From contig JBDZVX010000044.1 in NCBI GenBank assembly GCA_040255925.1, positions 1 to 19,799 of the forward strand: a DNA stretch of 19,799 nucleotides, in the 5' to 3' direction. Positions within the stretch are counted from its first letter, which is position 1. The number at the start of each line of letters is the position of its first letter. Position numbers and translations under genes: made by a program. Positions 1-6,680 of this stretch are shown here, piece by piece. This DNA comes from Nitrolancea sp040255925. GTDB lineage: Bacteria; Chloroflexota; Chloroflexia; Thermomicrobiales; Thermomicrobiaceae. The notes beneath the pieces are model-generated. The model made no database searches, had not been told where the DNA came from, and was given only the letters and a program-made list of their open reading frames with translations.

Positions 1-177
1 GGTCAAAAATCAACGGCTCTACTCGCATCAATTTCTGTGACTTCCTTAAAAAATCCGATACCAACCGGCCGGCAGTCCAGCCGTGAGAATATCACTGTTA
101 GCCCCTGCTCGGCAAAGCGGATGGGCCTCTTGCGGTGACATTGTTTCGAACCCTGGTGGTGCCGTCCCGGTGCTTGC
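1..177. other. Left-edge stretch without a supported gene
   Basis: The 177 bases downstream of the hepT remnant contain only short open frames with no recognisable motif. A minus-strand frame stays open to the window edge, but it has no convincing start codon or ribosome binding site, so it is not called. Confidence 0.4.
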
Positions 178-510
178 TCATTCAGGATGGTCCGCAGCGG
201 AAACACGATCGGTGGGGAGGTTGCGCCGAATGGTCTGCCACAAGATAGGTAGGCTGATCTCGTCATACCGGTGAATGAGCACGTTGCGCATACCCCGCCG
301 ACTCTACGGCATTTCAGGATAACGGAGGTGAATCTCCTCGAGGACCCAGCCCGCCGCCTCGCCGATGATCTCGATGTTTCGTACCACCGCGTCCACGGTC
401 TTCCGGTCAGCGGCGAAGGACTCAAACGTCTGATCGTCCGAATACTCCTCGATCCGCTCGATCGCTTCCAGGATATCCTCAATCCAGAACGGCCAGTCTT
501 TAGGCGACAG
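178..510 (-). pseudogene. hepT: HepT-type HEPN toxin gene broken by an in-frame stop
   Basis: HepT is the HEPN-domain ribonuclease toxin of MntA/HepT pairs. The frame starting SPKDWPFW and running through DRKTVDAVVRNIEIIGEAA is a clear HepT N-terminal half. It stops at TAG (304-306) right after YPEMP, where relatives have Trp (TGG). The same frame then continues with GMRNVLIHRY, which holds the catalytic R-x4-H-x-Y motif, and with ILWQTIRRNLP, ending at TGA (178-180). Read through the stop it is about 110 codons, close to the usual HepT length. The preferred start is CTG at 510: AAGGAGG lies six bases upstream and the protein then begins as HepT proteins do. A GTG at 537 is the alternative, with a longer overlap. 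The gene overlaps the 3' end of mntA. About one codon also seems to be missing after the stop. The family assignment is secure; the non-functional state is inferred from the stop. Confidence 0.8.
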
Positions 511-790
511 GGATGGCCTCCTTGAGGATGCGCTCACGCAACTGCCGCTTGAGGCTATCCCGGGTCATCAGATCGACGGAGCAGCCCAGCAACTCTTCAA
601 GATCGTTCTTAAGATCGACGAGTTCGGACAAGCCGACCGGCTGGCTAAAATCGACCAGGTGATCGACGTCGCTCTCCGGACGAGCCTCTCCCCGAGCGAC
701 TGAGCCGAAGACCGCGATGGAGCCGAGGCCGTGGTTGACTAGCTCGTCCCGGTGCTCGCCAAGGGTTCGTAGCACATCGTCGCGTAGCAT
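500..790 (-). CDS. mntA: MntA-type nucleotidyltransferase antitoxin
   Basis: This is a minimal nucleotidyltransferase (MNT) of 96 residues, the antitoxin partner of HepT. Characterised MntA enzymes inactivate HepT by adding AMP units to the Tyr of its RX4HXY motif. The polymerase-beta signature GSX10DXD is complete: G29-S30, then D41 and D43 in SDVDHLVDF, with a third acidic residue (D73) in CSVDLMT. The start at 790 is chosen because GAGGGA lies eight bases upstream; an earlier in-frame start at 838 would add an unrelated tail. The 3' end overlaps the hepT start, as is usual for the pair. All catalytic residues are present, so the antitoxin appears functional although its toxin gene is broken. 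Confidence 0.85.
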   Translation of the reverse strand: MLRDDVLRTLGEHRDELVNHGLGSIAVFGSVARGEARPESDVDHLVDFSQPVGLSELVDLKNDLEELLGCSVDLMTRDSLKRQLRERILKEAIPVA

Positions 791-908
791 CGCATGATTC
801 CCTCGTACTGGACCGACCTCGCAACTACCATGTCCCAATCCAAGTTACCTCTCCGAGCGGGAGCCAATCTGGGCCGAATGTGTGTCACGCGGTTCGGAAT
901 CGCGGATC

Positions 909-917
909 TGTTAGAAT
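909..917 (+). promoter_or_regulatory. Extended -10 promoter candidate for the DUF1385 gene
   Basis: TG-T-TAGAAT fits an extended -10 element (TGnTATAAT). It lies about 50 bases upstream of the ATG at 970, in the divergent gap between mntA and the DUF1385 gene. No good -35 hexamer is seen at the right distance. Confidence 0.3.
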
Positions 918-969
918 GGGACGGCAACAGGAATCGTCGCTGGATAGCTGCATGAACGTCGAGGTACCG

Positions 970-1992
970 ATGGCCGAGAAGACGTACTATGGTGGTCAAG
1001 CCGTGATGGAAGGCGTCATGATGCGAGGCCGCCGGGGTATGGCGGTCGCGGTTCGTGCCCCGAGTGGCGAGATCTCTGTATACAACGAACCAATCGAATT
1101 GACCGGTCTGACCGCACGCGTGCGTCCGCTGCCATTTGTTCGCGGGGTGTTCCTGCTCTGGGACACGATGCTGCTCGGCATGCGGGCACTGGTTTTCTCG
1201 GCAAATGTCGGGCTCAGCGAGGAGGACGAACAGCCCGAGAAACGGGAGCCGAGTTCCGACCGGAAAACCGATATCGCGCTTTGGGGTACGGTAGCGGTCT
1301 CGATCCTCTTTTCCATCGGGCTGTTCTTCGTGCTTCCGCTTGCGGTGGTGGGATTCATCGACCGGCACATTTCGAGTTCCGTCGTCAGCAACTTAATCGA
1401 GGGTGGGATTCGCCTGGCGCTGCTGGTCGGGTATATGCTGCTGCTGGGCCGGCTTGGTGATATCCGCCGCGTGTTCGGGTACCACGGCGCCGAGCACAAA
1501 ACCATAAATGCTTACGAGGCCGGCGATCCGCTTGACGTCGAGCATGTCCGTCGCCATAGTATCAGCCACCCGCGTTGTGGAACGGGTTTCCTCCTCGTGG
1601 TGGTCTTGCTTTCGGTTGTCCTCTTCATGCTCCTCGGGCGGCCGCCGCTCTTTTGGAGGATCGCTTCCCGGATCGTCTTAGTGCCGGTCATTGCCGCGTT
1701 CGCCTACGAGTTCCTGAAATGGACGGCGGCACGTTACCGGAACCCGATCGTCCGAGTGCTGATCGCCCCAAGCATGGCGCTTCAACACCTGACAACGCGC
1801 GACCCGGACGACAGCATGCTTGAGGTAGCCATCGCCGCGTTGAAGCGCGTGCTGGTGGCGGACGGTCGCCTGGCTGCCCAGGAGGCGATGGGCCCCGGTA
1901 TCGTCCCGGTCGACCAGTCTGGACGGGCGTTGCCCGATGACGTGCCGCGTGAGCCAGCGACCGCGGGATCGGGGCGGCCGGCAACCGGATGA
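970..1992 (+). CDS. yqhQ: DUF1385 (YqhQ family) integral membrane protein
   Basis: This 340-residue protein belongs to DUF1385, the family of B. subtilis YqhQ, whose biochemical role is not established. Both family signatures are present: GGQAVMEGVMMRG at residues 8-20, and YHGAEHKTINAYE at 171-183 followed by HSISHPRCGTGF (196-207). The cluster of His, Glu and Cys between two membrane segments could bind a metal; this is inference. Hydrophobic segments lie near 106-130, 140-165, 206-225 and 232-250. The LTTRDPDD segment (274-281) is also typical of the family. The start at 970 has GAGG five bases upstream and matches where family members begin; an ATG at 952 is possible. The last 40 residues are a low-complexity tail not expected from the family. 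The gene is transcribed divergently from mntA. Confidence 0.85.
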   Translation: MAEKTYYGGQAVMEGVMMRGRRGMAVAVRAPSGEISVYNEPIELTGLTARVRPLPFVRGVFLLWDTMLLGMRALVFSANVGLSEEDEQPEKREPSSDRKTDIALWGTVAVSILFSIGLFFVLPLAVVGFIDRHISSSVVSNLIEGGIRLALLVGYMLLLGRLGDIRRVFGYHGAEHKTINAYEAGDPLDVEHVRRHSISHPRCGTGFLLVVVLLSVVLFMLLGRPPLFWRIASRIVLVPVIAAFAYEFLKWTAARYRNPIVRVLIAPSMALQHLTTRDPDDSMLEVAIAALKRVLVADGRLAAQEAMGPGIVPVDQSGRALPDDVPREPATAGSGRPATG

Positions 1993-2160
1993 TGTCCGGA
2001 TTTTGGTTGCGGTGTGTCTTGACCGGCGTCTTGATGACGCACTGGAGCGCTCGTGGTGGCACGCAAGGCGCGAGATATCCCAAAGAGCCGTGCGGCGAGG
2101 CGAAGAGCGTGGTTGCCCGCTAGACGTTGCCGAGAGAGCCGTTGGCATGGAGAAGACGAC

Positions 2161-2643
2161 GTGACCGCAGAGACAGCCACCGAGCACGCGACCGATCAGG
2201 ACGCCGTTCGTACGTGGGTCGTGGAATCGCTGGATGAAATGCGCGATGTCTACGCGATCCGGGAAGAGGTGTTCGTCGGCGAACAAGGGCTTACCGGCAA
2301 TGTTCGGAATGACCCGGATGACCGGTACAGCGTCCACGTCCTGGCGGCGGTCGGCGATAGGATCGTAGGAACCGGCCGGACCTACTTCATTGGCGACCAG
2401 GCACAGATTGCCTGGGTTGCGGTCCTAAGGCAGTACCGCCGCCGGGGTGTCGGTTGGGCGATCATGCAGCGTTTACTTGAAGCTTGTAGAGAACAAGGCG
2501 TGCGGGTCGTCACCCTCAACGCGCAGACGCATGCCCTCAGTTTCTATGAAGCGCTCGGCTTCGAGCCCGTGGGCCGGCGCTTCACTATGAGCCATATCGA
2601 GCATCAGCCGATGATCCTCGATTGGACCGTGCCTCTCCCCTGA
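2161..2643 (+). CDS. GNAT-family N-acetyltransferase (ElaA/YjcF-like)
   Basis: This is a 160-residue GNAT-fold acetyltransferase that should use acetyl-CoA; the acceptor is unknown. The acetyl-CoA site is visible as VAVLRQYRRRGVGWAIM (86-102), containing the Q/RxxGxG/A signature. The C-terminal block LNAQTHALSFYEALGF (119-134), with HQPMIL after it, is the pattern seen in ElaA/YjcF-like enzymes, as is the early EVFVGEQGL. The GTG start at 2161 is preferred because GGAG lies eight bases upstream and the residues before it are Arg-rich and unlike the family; an earlier start at 2053 exists. It follows the DUF1385 gene after 168 bases, and I see no functional link between them. Confidence 0.8.
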   Translation: MTAETATEHATDQDAVRTWVVESLDEMRDVYAIREEVFVGEQGLTGNVRNDPDDRYSVHVLAAVGDRIVGTGRTYFIGDQAQIAWVAVLRQYRRRGVGWAIMQRLLEACREQGVRVVTLNAQTHALSFYEALGFEPVGRRFTMSHIEHQPMILDWTVPLP

Positions 2644-2654
2644 CCGTGACGGTC
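2642..2654. repeat. 13-bp interrupted palindrome, copy 1
   Basis: GACCGTGACGGTC has perfect 6-bp arms around a single central base. It begins inside the stop codon of the acetyltransferase gene. An identical copy lies at 5667-5679, in the promoter region of the DUF1801 gene. Confidence 0.4.
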
Positions 2655-2792
2655 TGCCCCCGCGAGAAATTCCATTCACCGGCTTGGCCGCGTATCAACC
2701 TCTCCGATCAAGCGGGAGCAACGTCTGGTCGTTCGCGATCAAGCATCTCTTCGTATGAAAGCCGGTTCCACGATCCACGGGCGTCTATTTCC

Positions 2793-3176
2793 TCAGTCGA
2801 TCTGCTCATTCGCCGCGCGTTCGGCGAGAACAAAGACCAGCGCCCGGAGGGCTGACTCTTCCGGAGACTTGGAGATAACGTTCGCGAGTGGTTGGTCGTC
2901 AGCATCCATCACCTGGCAGGAATAACCATCGGGGTAGCAGCTCACGATAACGTGCGCGGCCCGGTCGCGGAGGAGCCTAATGAGCTGGTCCAACCGCGGG
3001 AGGAAAATCTCGCCGTTCGACTCAGGTTCCGGCGGGTGCCTAACCAACGTCAGGCCGTTTGATCCGAAAAGCCAGTCTCCGGGCTCCGGTGTGAGCAAGT
3101 CGGAGATGAGTTGCCGCTGCCTCTGGCAGAGGGTGATGTAGGATCGGGAAAAGATATCGTCAGGTTCCCGGGGCAT
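2793..3176 (-). CDS. Small hypothetical protein
   Basis: I do not recognise this 127-residue product. It looks like a real soluble protein: an N-terminal amphipathic stretch (SYITLCQRQRQLISDLLTPE), a Gly/Trp turn (PGDWLFGSNGLTLVRH), a segment LPRLDQLIRLLRD, then YPDGYSCQVMD and a final helix SPEESALRALVFVLAER. No membrane segment, signal peptide or catalytic motif is visible. The ATG at 3176 is chosen because GGGAG lies about eight bases upstream; an ATG at 3203 has none. It is convergent with the acetyltransferase gene. Two overlapping dyads just upstream of the start suggest local control. Confidence 0.6.
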   Translation of the reverse strand: MPREPDDIFSRSYITLCQRQRQLISDLLTPEPGDWLFGSNGLTLVRHPPEPESNGEIFLPRLDQLIRLLRDRAAHVIVSCYPDGYSCQVMDADDQPLANVISKSPEESALRALVFVLAERAANEQID

Positions 3177-3187
3177 CGGCCCTACTC

Positions 3188-3224
3188 CCTTAAATACTCC
3201 CATAAATTTAAGGATAGCGATCCT
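3188..3224. promoter_or_regulatory. Overlapping dyads upstream of the small hypothetical gene
   Basis: CCTTAAAT (3188-3195) and ATTTAAGG (3206-3213) form perfect 8-bp arms separated by ten bases. The last bases overlap a second dyad, AGGAT-AGCG-ATCCT (3211-3224). Both sit directly upstream of the minus-strand start at 3176, in an AT-rich island unlike the surroundings. This fits an operator or a 5' leader hairpin. Confidence 0.4.
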
Positions 3225-3649
3225 GACTGGCGCGGTGCTTGCTTCCCCAGCATCGGGTATTGGTAATCATACCGGTGGACGACCAGGGTGATCTTAAATC
3301 ACATCCCCTATCACGGAGAAAGCGCCGGCCTGCGGCCCGGGAATGCTCCACCGCATCCCACGTCTCCATTACGAGACCCTCGACCAATCCAAGGCTTCTT
3401 CAAGTGGATCGGCCCCGGTTTGATCGCTGGCGCGGCGCCAGGTCGACACCGCGATCGAGTGGGGCGGTATGCCGAACCCTTCGCCTATGAAGACGACACG
3501 GGCGAGTTTACGCTGGGCGAAGATGTTCCATTCCTGAACTGTGGGTCGCGTCGAGCCGGCTGGCTATCGGGGACGGTATCAGCATTGCGATGCAACGGGC
3601 GGTAGGCACCGCGTCGTGCCGCTGTTTCTCATCGAGAATGTGATCATTC
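3225..3649 (+). other. Gene-poor stretch with an NRAMP-like fragment
   Basis: No intact gene is supported here. One plus-strand frame (3288-3605) contains GFFKWIGPGLIAGAA at about 3402-3446. This closely resembles the first membrane helix of NRAMP transporters, including ALGPGLISGAS in the complete gene that follows. After this peptide the frame loses all resemblance, and neither other frame restores it. The stretch may be the remnant of a second NRAMP gene; the match is short, so this is tentative. Confidence 0.3.
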
Positions 3650-4039
3650 ATGGCTCAGCCGTCTCCGCCCGCGCGCTTAGTAACACTCGCGCTTGCGGGC
3701 TCTCTCCTAATGTTTGCCGGCTGGATCTTCGCGATCGTGCCTTCCTTTGAGCATCTGCGGAACATCGCGCTCGTCGTGGGCATAGCGATCGTCGGCTTCG
3801 GACTGGTGCTGATTCCCTTCGGGTTGGATTTCTTCTGGTTCCCGGGTCGTTCCGGCCAGAAACGAGGCATCGGTGTGCTCCTGGTGTCCGTTCTTCCGGC
3901 AGCGATCCTTTTCCTGCTCACCGTGATCATCCTGCCCATCGGCGTCGTGATCCGTTTGGTTGCGCTCGTTTCCGAGTTTGCCGGGATGGCGATCTACAGC
4001 CGCTCCTGGTGGGTTTTCACCCGCGAGCGCGGACGGTGA
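3650..4039 (+). CDS. Small polytopic membrane protein
   Basis: I do not recognise this 129-residue protein by family. It is very hydrophobic, with predicted membrane segments near residues 10-30, 38-62, 74-96 and 97-116. A positively charged loop (GRSGQKRG) lies in the middle and the end (TRERGR) is basic, suggesting a cytoplasmic C-terminus. The ATG at 3650 has only a weak ribosome binding site. The stop codon is seven bases before the start of the NRAMP-family gene, so the two are probably co-transcribed and perhaps translationally coupled. It might therefore serve or modulate that transporter; this is inferred from position alone. Confidence 0.6.
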   Translation: MAQPSPPARLVTLALAGSLLMFAGWIFAIVPSFEHLRNIALVVGIAIVGFGLVLIPFGLDFFWFPGRSGQKRGIGVLLVSVLPAAILFLLTVIILPIGVVIRLVALVSEFAGMAIYSRSWWVFTRERGR

Positions 4040-4046
4040 TGGTGGT

Positions 4047-5330
4047 ATGAGCGACGAGAAGGTGAAGCCGGTGACGGGCGTACCGGGCCAGGCAGGGGGC
4101 ACGAGGAAGGATAGACTGCTTCGCGTCGCTCGTGCCCTCGGTCCCGGACTGATTTCCGGCGCGTCCGACAATGATCCCACGACAGTGGCGACGCTGGCCG
4201 TTCTCGGAGCTACGACAATCTATGGCCTCTCCTGGCTGGCCATTCTGATCTATCCGCTTCTTGCCAGCATCCAAATCATCAGCGCGCAAGTCGGTGTGAT
4301 CACCGGCGATGGATTGCAGGCCATCGTGCGGGGCGCGTATGGGCGCCGTTGGGGTCTGGTCTTGCTGATCTCGGTCCTCGCGGTGAATGTGGTCACGATC
4401 TCCGCCGATCTGGAAGCAGGCGCGGCGGCACTGGGGTTGATCTTCGGCGTGTCGTGGCAGTGGTTCATCCTCCCGTTCGGCCTCGGGATGCTGGCCTTGC
4501 TGATCTTCGGCAGCTACCAGGCGCTGGAACGTATCCTCCGGTTTGTGCTGCTGGTGTTCCTCGCCTATATCGCGGCGACCTTCCTGGCTCGCCCGGACTG
4601 GGGCCTGGTCGTTCACGAGACGCTTCACCCACCGATTTCACTCGACAGTACCTATGTTCAGGGAATGCTGGCGCTCCTTGGCACAACGATGACGAGCTAT
4701 GCGTATGTTTGGGAAAGCATCGAGGAAGCTGAGGAGCGGCCGCCGGTGAGTTCGCTCGGCCTCGCTCGCGCCGATGCCGGACTGGGAATGTTGTTCGCGG
4801 TTTCGATCTTCTGGTTCATCCTGATTGGAACCGGCGCCACGCTTGGCGTACATCACCTGCCGGTCACAACCGCTCAGGATGCCGCGCGGGCGCTGACGCC
4901 CGTCGCCGGAGCGCTGGCCTCGGATCTGTTCGCGCTGGGTCTCCTCGCTTCAGCGGTCCTGGCGGTGCCGGTCCTGGCCGCTACGACCGCCTATATGATG
5001 GGGCAGGAGTTTGGCTGGCCGTGCGGTCTCTCCAACCGGGTCGAACGAGCGCGCCGCTTTTACCTCGTGGTCGCGGTGACGATCATTATCGCGATCGCCG
5101 TCGCGTTCATCGGGATTCCTCCGATCCGGCTGCTCTTCGCCGCAAGTATTGCCGGCGGGCTCGGAACGCCAATTAGTCTTGTCTTCCTTCTGCTGGTCGC
5201 CAGGAGTCGACGGATCATGGGTGATGAGCGAATCAGCCCGGAGTTGTGGCTGATCGGCTGGGGCACGGCCATCGTCGTGGGCGGTATCAGCCTCTATTTT
5301 CTCTGGCAGCAATTGGGGAGCCTCTTTTAG
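4047..5330 (+). CDS. Divergent NRAMP-family metal-ion transporter
   Basis: This 427-residue membrane protein belongs to the NRAMP/SLC11 family of proton-coupled divalent metal transporters. The first helix reads GPGLISGASDNDP (32-44), and the sixth contains GTTMTSYAYVWES (212-224); about eleven hydrophobic segments run to the end. The canonical metal-binding motifs are altered. DPGN appears as DPTT (43-46), keeping only the Asp, and the MPH of helix 6 aligns with T216-S217-Y218. The metal-coordinating Met and the conserved His are therefore absent, so Mn or Fe specificity cannot be assumed and harder ions such as Mg are possible. The ATG at 4047 is chosen because it lies seven bases after the preceding gene and just before the conserved region; no strong ribosome binding site is present. 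Confidence 0.85.
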   Translation: MSDEKVKPVTGVPGQAGGTRKDRLLRVARALGPGLISGASDNDPTTVATLAVLGATTIYGLSWLAILIYPLLASIQIISAQVGVITGDGLQAIVRGAYGRRWGLVLLISVLAVNVVTISADLEAGAAALGLIFGVSWQWFILPFGLGMLALLIFGSYQALERILRFVLLVFLAYIAATFLARPDWGLVVHETLHPPISLDSTYVQGMLALLGTTMTSYAYVWESIEEAEERPPVSSLGLARADAGLGMLFAVSIFWFILIGTGATLGVHHLPVTTAQDAARALTPVAGALASDLFALGLLASAVLAVPVLAATTAYMMGQEFGWPCGLSNRVERARRFYLVVAVTIIIAIAVAFIGIPPIRLLFAASIAGGLGTPISLVFLLLVARSRRIMGDERISPELWLIGWGTAIVVGGISLYFLWQQLGSLF

Positions 5331-5698
5331 GAGTTCGAGGAGCGCGCCGGAGGTCGCCGTGAACTTCAGCGGATATCCAAGCTGCGCAATGGGACCAGGC
5401 TTCCGAGCGCTATCTTGAGTCCGCGAATTGATGGACCGGCGGGCTGGGGCGGGCCAGGCGACCGGCTGGAGATATAGCGCCCGTATCATTCGGGCTTCAA
5501 GCGTTGGAAATCCTGAGTAGCCGATGCGGGTGTAGAACGAGCCGGCCCGGATCACGGGCCGTTCACCGTACCGCACCCGGTTGGCTGCCATAAACGTGTC
5601 CCACATGTGCAGGTCCATTTCGTACAGTGTCCATCGCTGGGCACGATGAAAGTCGTCATCCATCCGGACCGTGACGGTCGCCGCTATAATCGGTCGCA
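5331..5698 (-). other. Orphan minus-strand reading frame, possible gene remnant
   Basis: From ATG 5698 (or 5662) the minus strand is open through this gap and on into the antisense of the NRAMP gene, stopping only at 4950. The part over the gap has a protein-like composition and mostly G or C in third codon positions, for example RAQRWTLYEMDLHMWDTFMA and RPVIRAGSFYTRIGYS. I recognise no family. No ribosome binding site is seen. A gene overlapping NRAMP by almost 400 bases is unlikely, so a 3'-truncated remnant or chance openness are the main alternatives. Confidence 0.25.
5667..5690 (+). promoter_or_regulatory. Palindrome next to a consensus -10 before the DUF1801 gene
   Basis: GACCGTGACGGTC (5667-5679) lies five bases upstream of a perfect TATAAT (5685-5690), where a -35/-10 spacer would be. 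The -35 region itself is poor, which would suit an activator-dependent or repressed promoter. The same 13-mer also occurs at 2642-2654. Confidence 0.4.
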
Positions 5699-5772
5699 TG
5701 ATTCGTGATCCGGGTTGGGAATGGGGACACGTCCGAAACCAGCACGGGTTAGTCCCGTACAGGGAAGTTGAC

Positions 5773-6240
5773 ATGGTTTGGAGCGATGCTCAGACGGTGG
5801 ATGATTATGTGTCCGAGTTACCGGAGGATCGTCGTGAGACGATATGCGCCCTACGCCGGGTAATTTTGGAGCATCTCCCCAGTGGGTTCGTAGAGACGAT
5901 GCAGTCCGGCATGATTTCCTACGTCGTTCCGTTGGAACGGTATCCGATCACGTATAACCGTCAGCCGCTTGTGCTGGCCGCACTGGCGTCTCAGAAGAAC
6001 TATCTATCGCTCTACTTGATGAACATTTACTGTGGTTTCCAAACTGAAATGTGGTTCCGTCAACGTTGGACGGCCAGTGGGAAGAAACTCAACAAGGGAA
6101 AGTCGTGCATCAGATTTAAACGCTTGCAGGATGTACCACTGGATGTTGTCGGCGAAGCGATCGCCCGCATTTCGCTGGAGGAATTTATCGAGCGCTATGA
6201 ACGATCACGAACGACACAACCTGGGCCCCGGCCGGCTTGA
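5773..6240 (+). CDS. DUF1801 domain protein (YdhG-like)
   Basis: This 155-residue protein matches the DUF1801/YdhG-like family, small soluble proteins of unclear function with a fold related to iron-chaperone frataxin-like proteins. Seen here are the helical opening DDYVSELPEDRRETICALRR, the central MISYVVPLERYP, the block LASQKNYLSLYLMNIY, and the typical SGKKLNKGKSCIRFKRLQD followed by a helix ending in the C-terminal tail. The ATG at 5773 is preferred because AGGGA lies just upstream and family members begin similarly; the frame is open further upstream, from 5671. It appears to be transcribed alone, from a promoter with a perfect TATAAT at 5685. Confidence 0.75.
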   Translation: MVWSDAQTVDDYVSELPEDRRETICALRRVILEHLPSGFVETMQSGMISYVVPLERYPITYNRQPLVLAALASQKNYLSLYLMNIYCGFQTEMWFRQRWTASGKKLNKGKSCIRFKRLQDVPLDVVGEAIARISLEEFIERYERSRTTQPGPRPA

Positions 6241-6680
6241 GTAGCGGCCTGATTTCATTCGTCCCCCTTTATCGGGACATCTCGTTGATGTCTCCAGTGC
6301 GGATCCACCCCGGCGCCCCGGGTTGTGGGGACGTCAGACCTGATTTGCCGCGTTATGGTCCACTCCTCCCGATTTAACCCGACGTGATCCATCCACTTGA
6401 GCGCACACCCTGCCTTTACAGTAACGGGGCATCGTTGGCGGCGAGGATGTACTCTCCGCGACGGTCTAATCACGCCGAACATCCACGTTCGATCACAGCG
6501 TGCCCGGCACGTGCCCGGCAATCTGTGGAATACTGCCCGGTTGGAAGGCTCTTCACGCGCCGGAAGGATGGGCGCGTGGCCAGGAGATGTGCGTGTGAGT
6601 GGAAATCCAGCAGTAAAGCTGCCCGTTGCGTGACCACGGAGCGGCTCTGACGAGTTAATCAGAGGAAAGGGGCAGAAACC
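6241..6680. other. 440-base intergenic stretch with a hairpin
   Basis: No supported gene is present. Open frames on both strands lack ribosome binding sites and recognisable motifs. A perfect 8-bp stem, CACGCGCC (6554-6561) with GGCGCGTG (6571-6578), encloses a nine-base loop, and a weaker CAGC-AGTAAA-GCTG hairpin follows about 30 bases later. The run of stems in front of the CopD-like gene could be a structured leader, but it matches no riboswitch class I can name. Confidence 0.35.

Noticed and set aside
130..180. TTTCGAACCC resembling a tRNA T-loop on the minus strand
   Set aside because: No acceptor stem or anticodon arm can be formed around it.
739..1368. 209-residue minus-strand ORF
   Set aside because: It overlaps mntA and the DUF1385 gene and shows no family motif.
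4950..5774. 274-residue minus-strand ORF as a full gene
   Set aside because: About 380 bases are antisense to the NRAMP gene and translate to low-complexity sequence; only the part over the gap is kept as a weak candidate.
6560..6680. Possible cobalamin-type riboswitch (GGAAATCCAGC followed by GCTGCCCG)
   Set aside because: Some core-like words are present, but spacing and the remaining conserved boxes do not fit, and the downstream gene is not B12-related.
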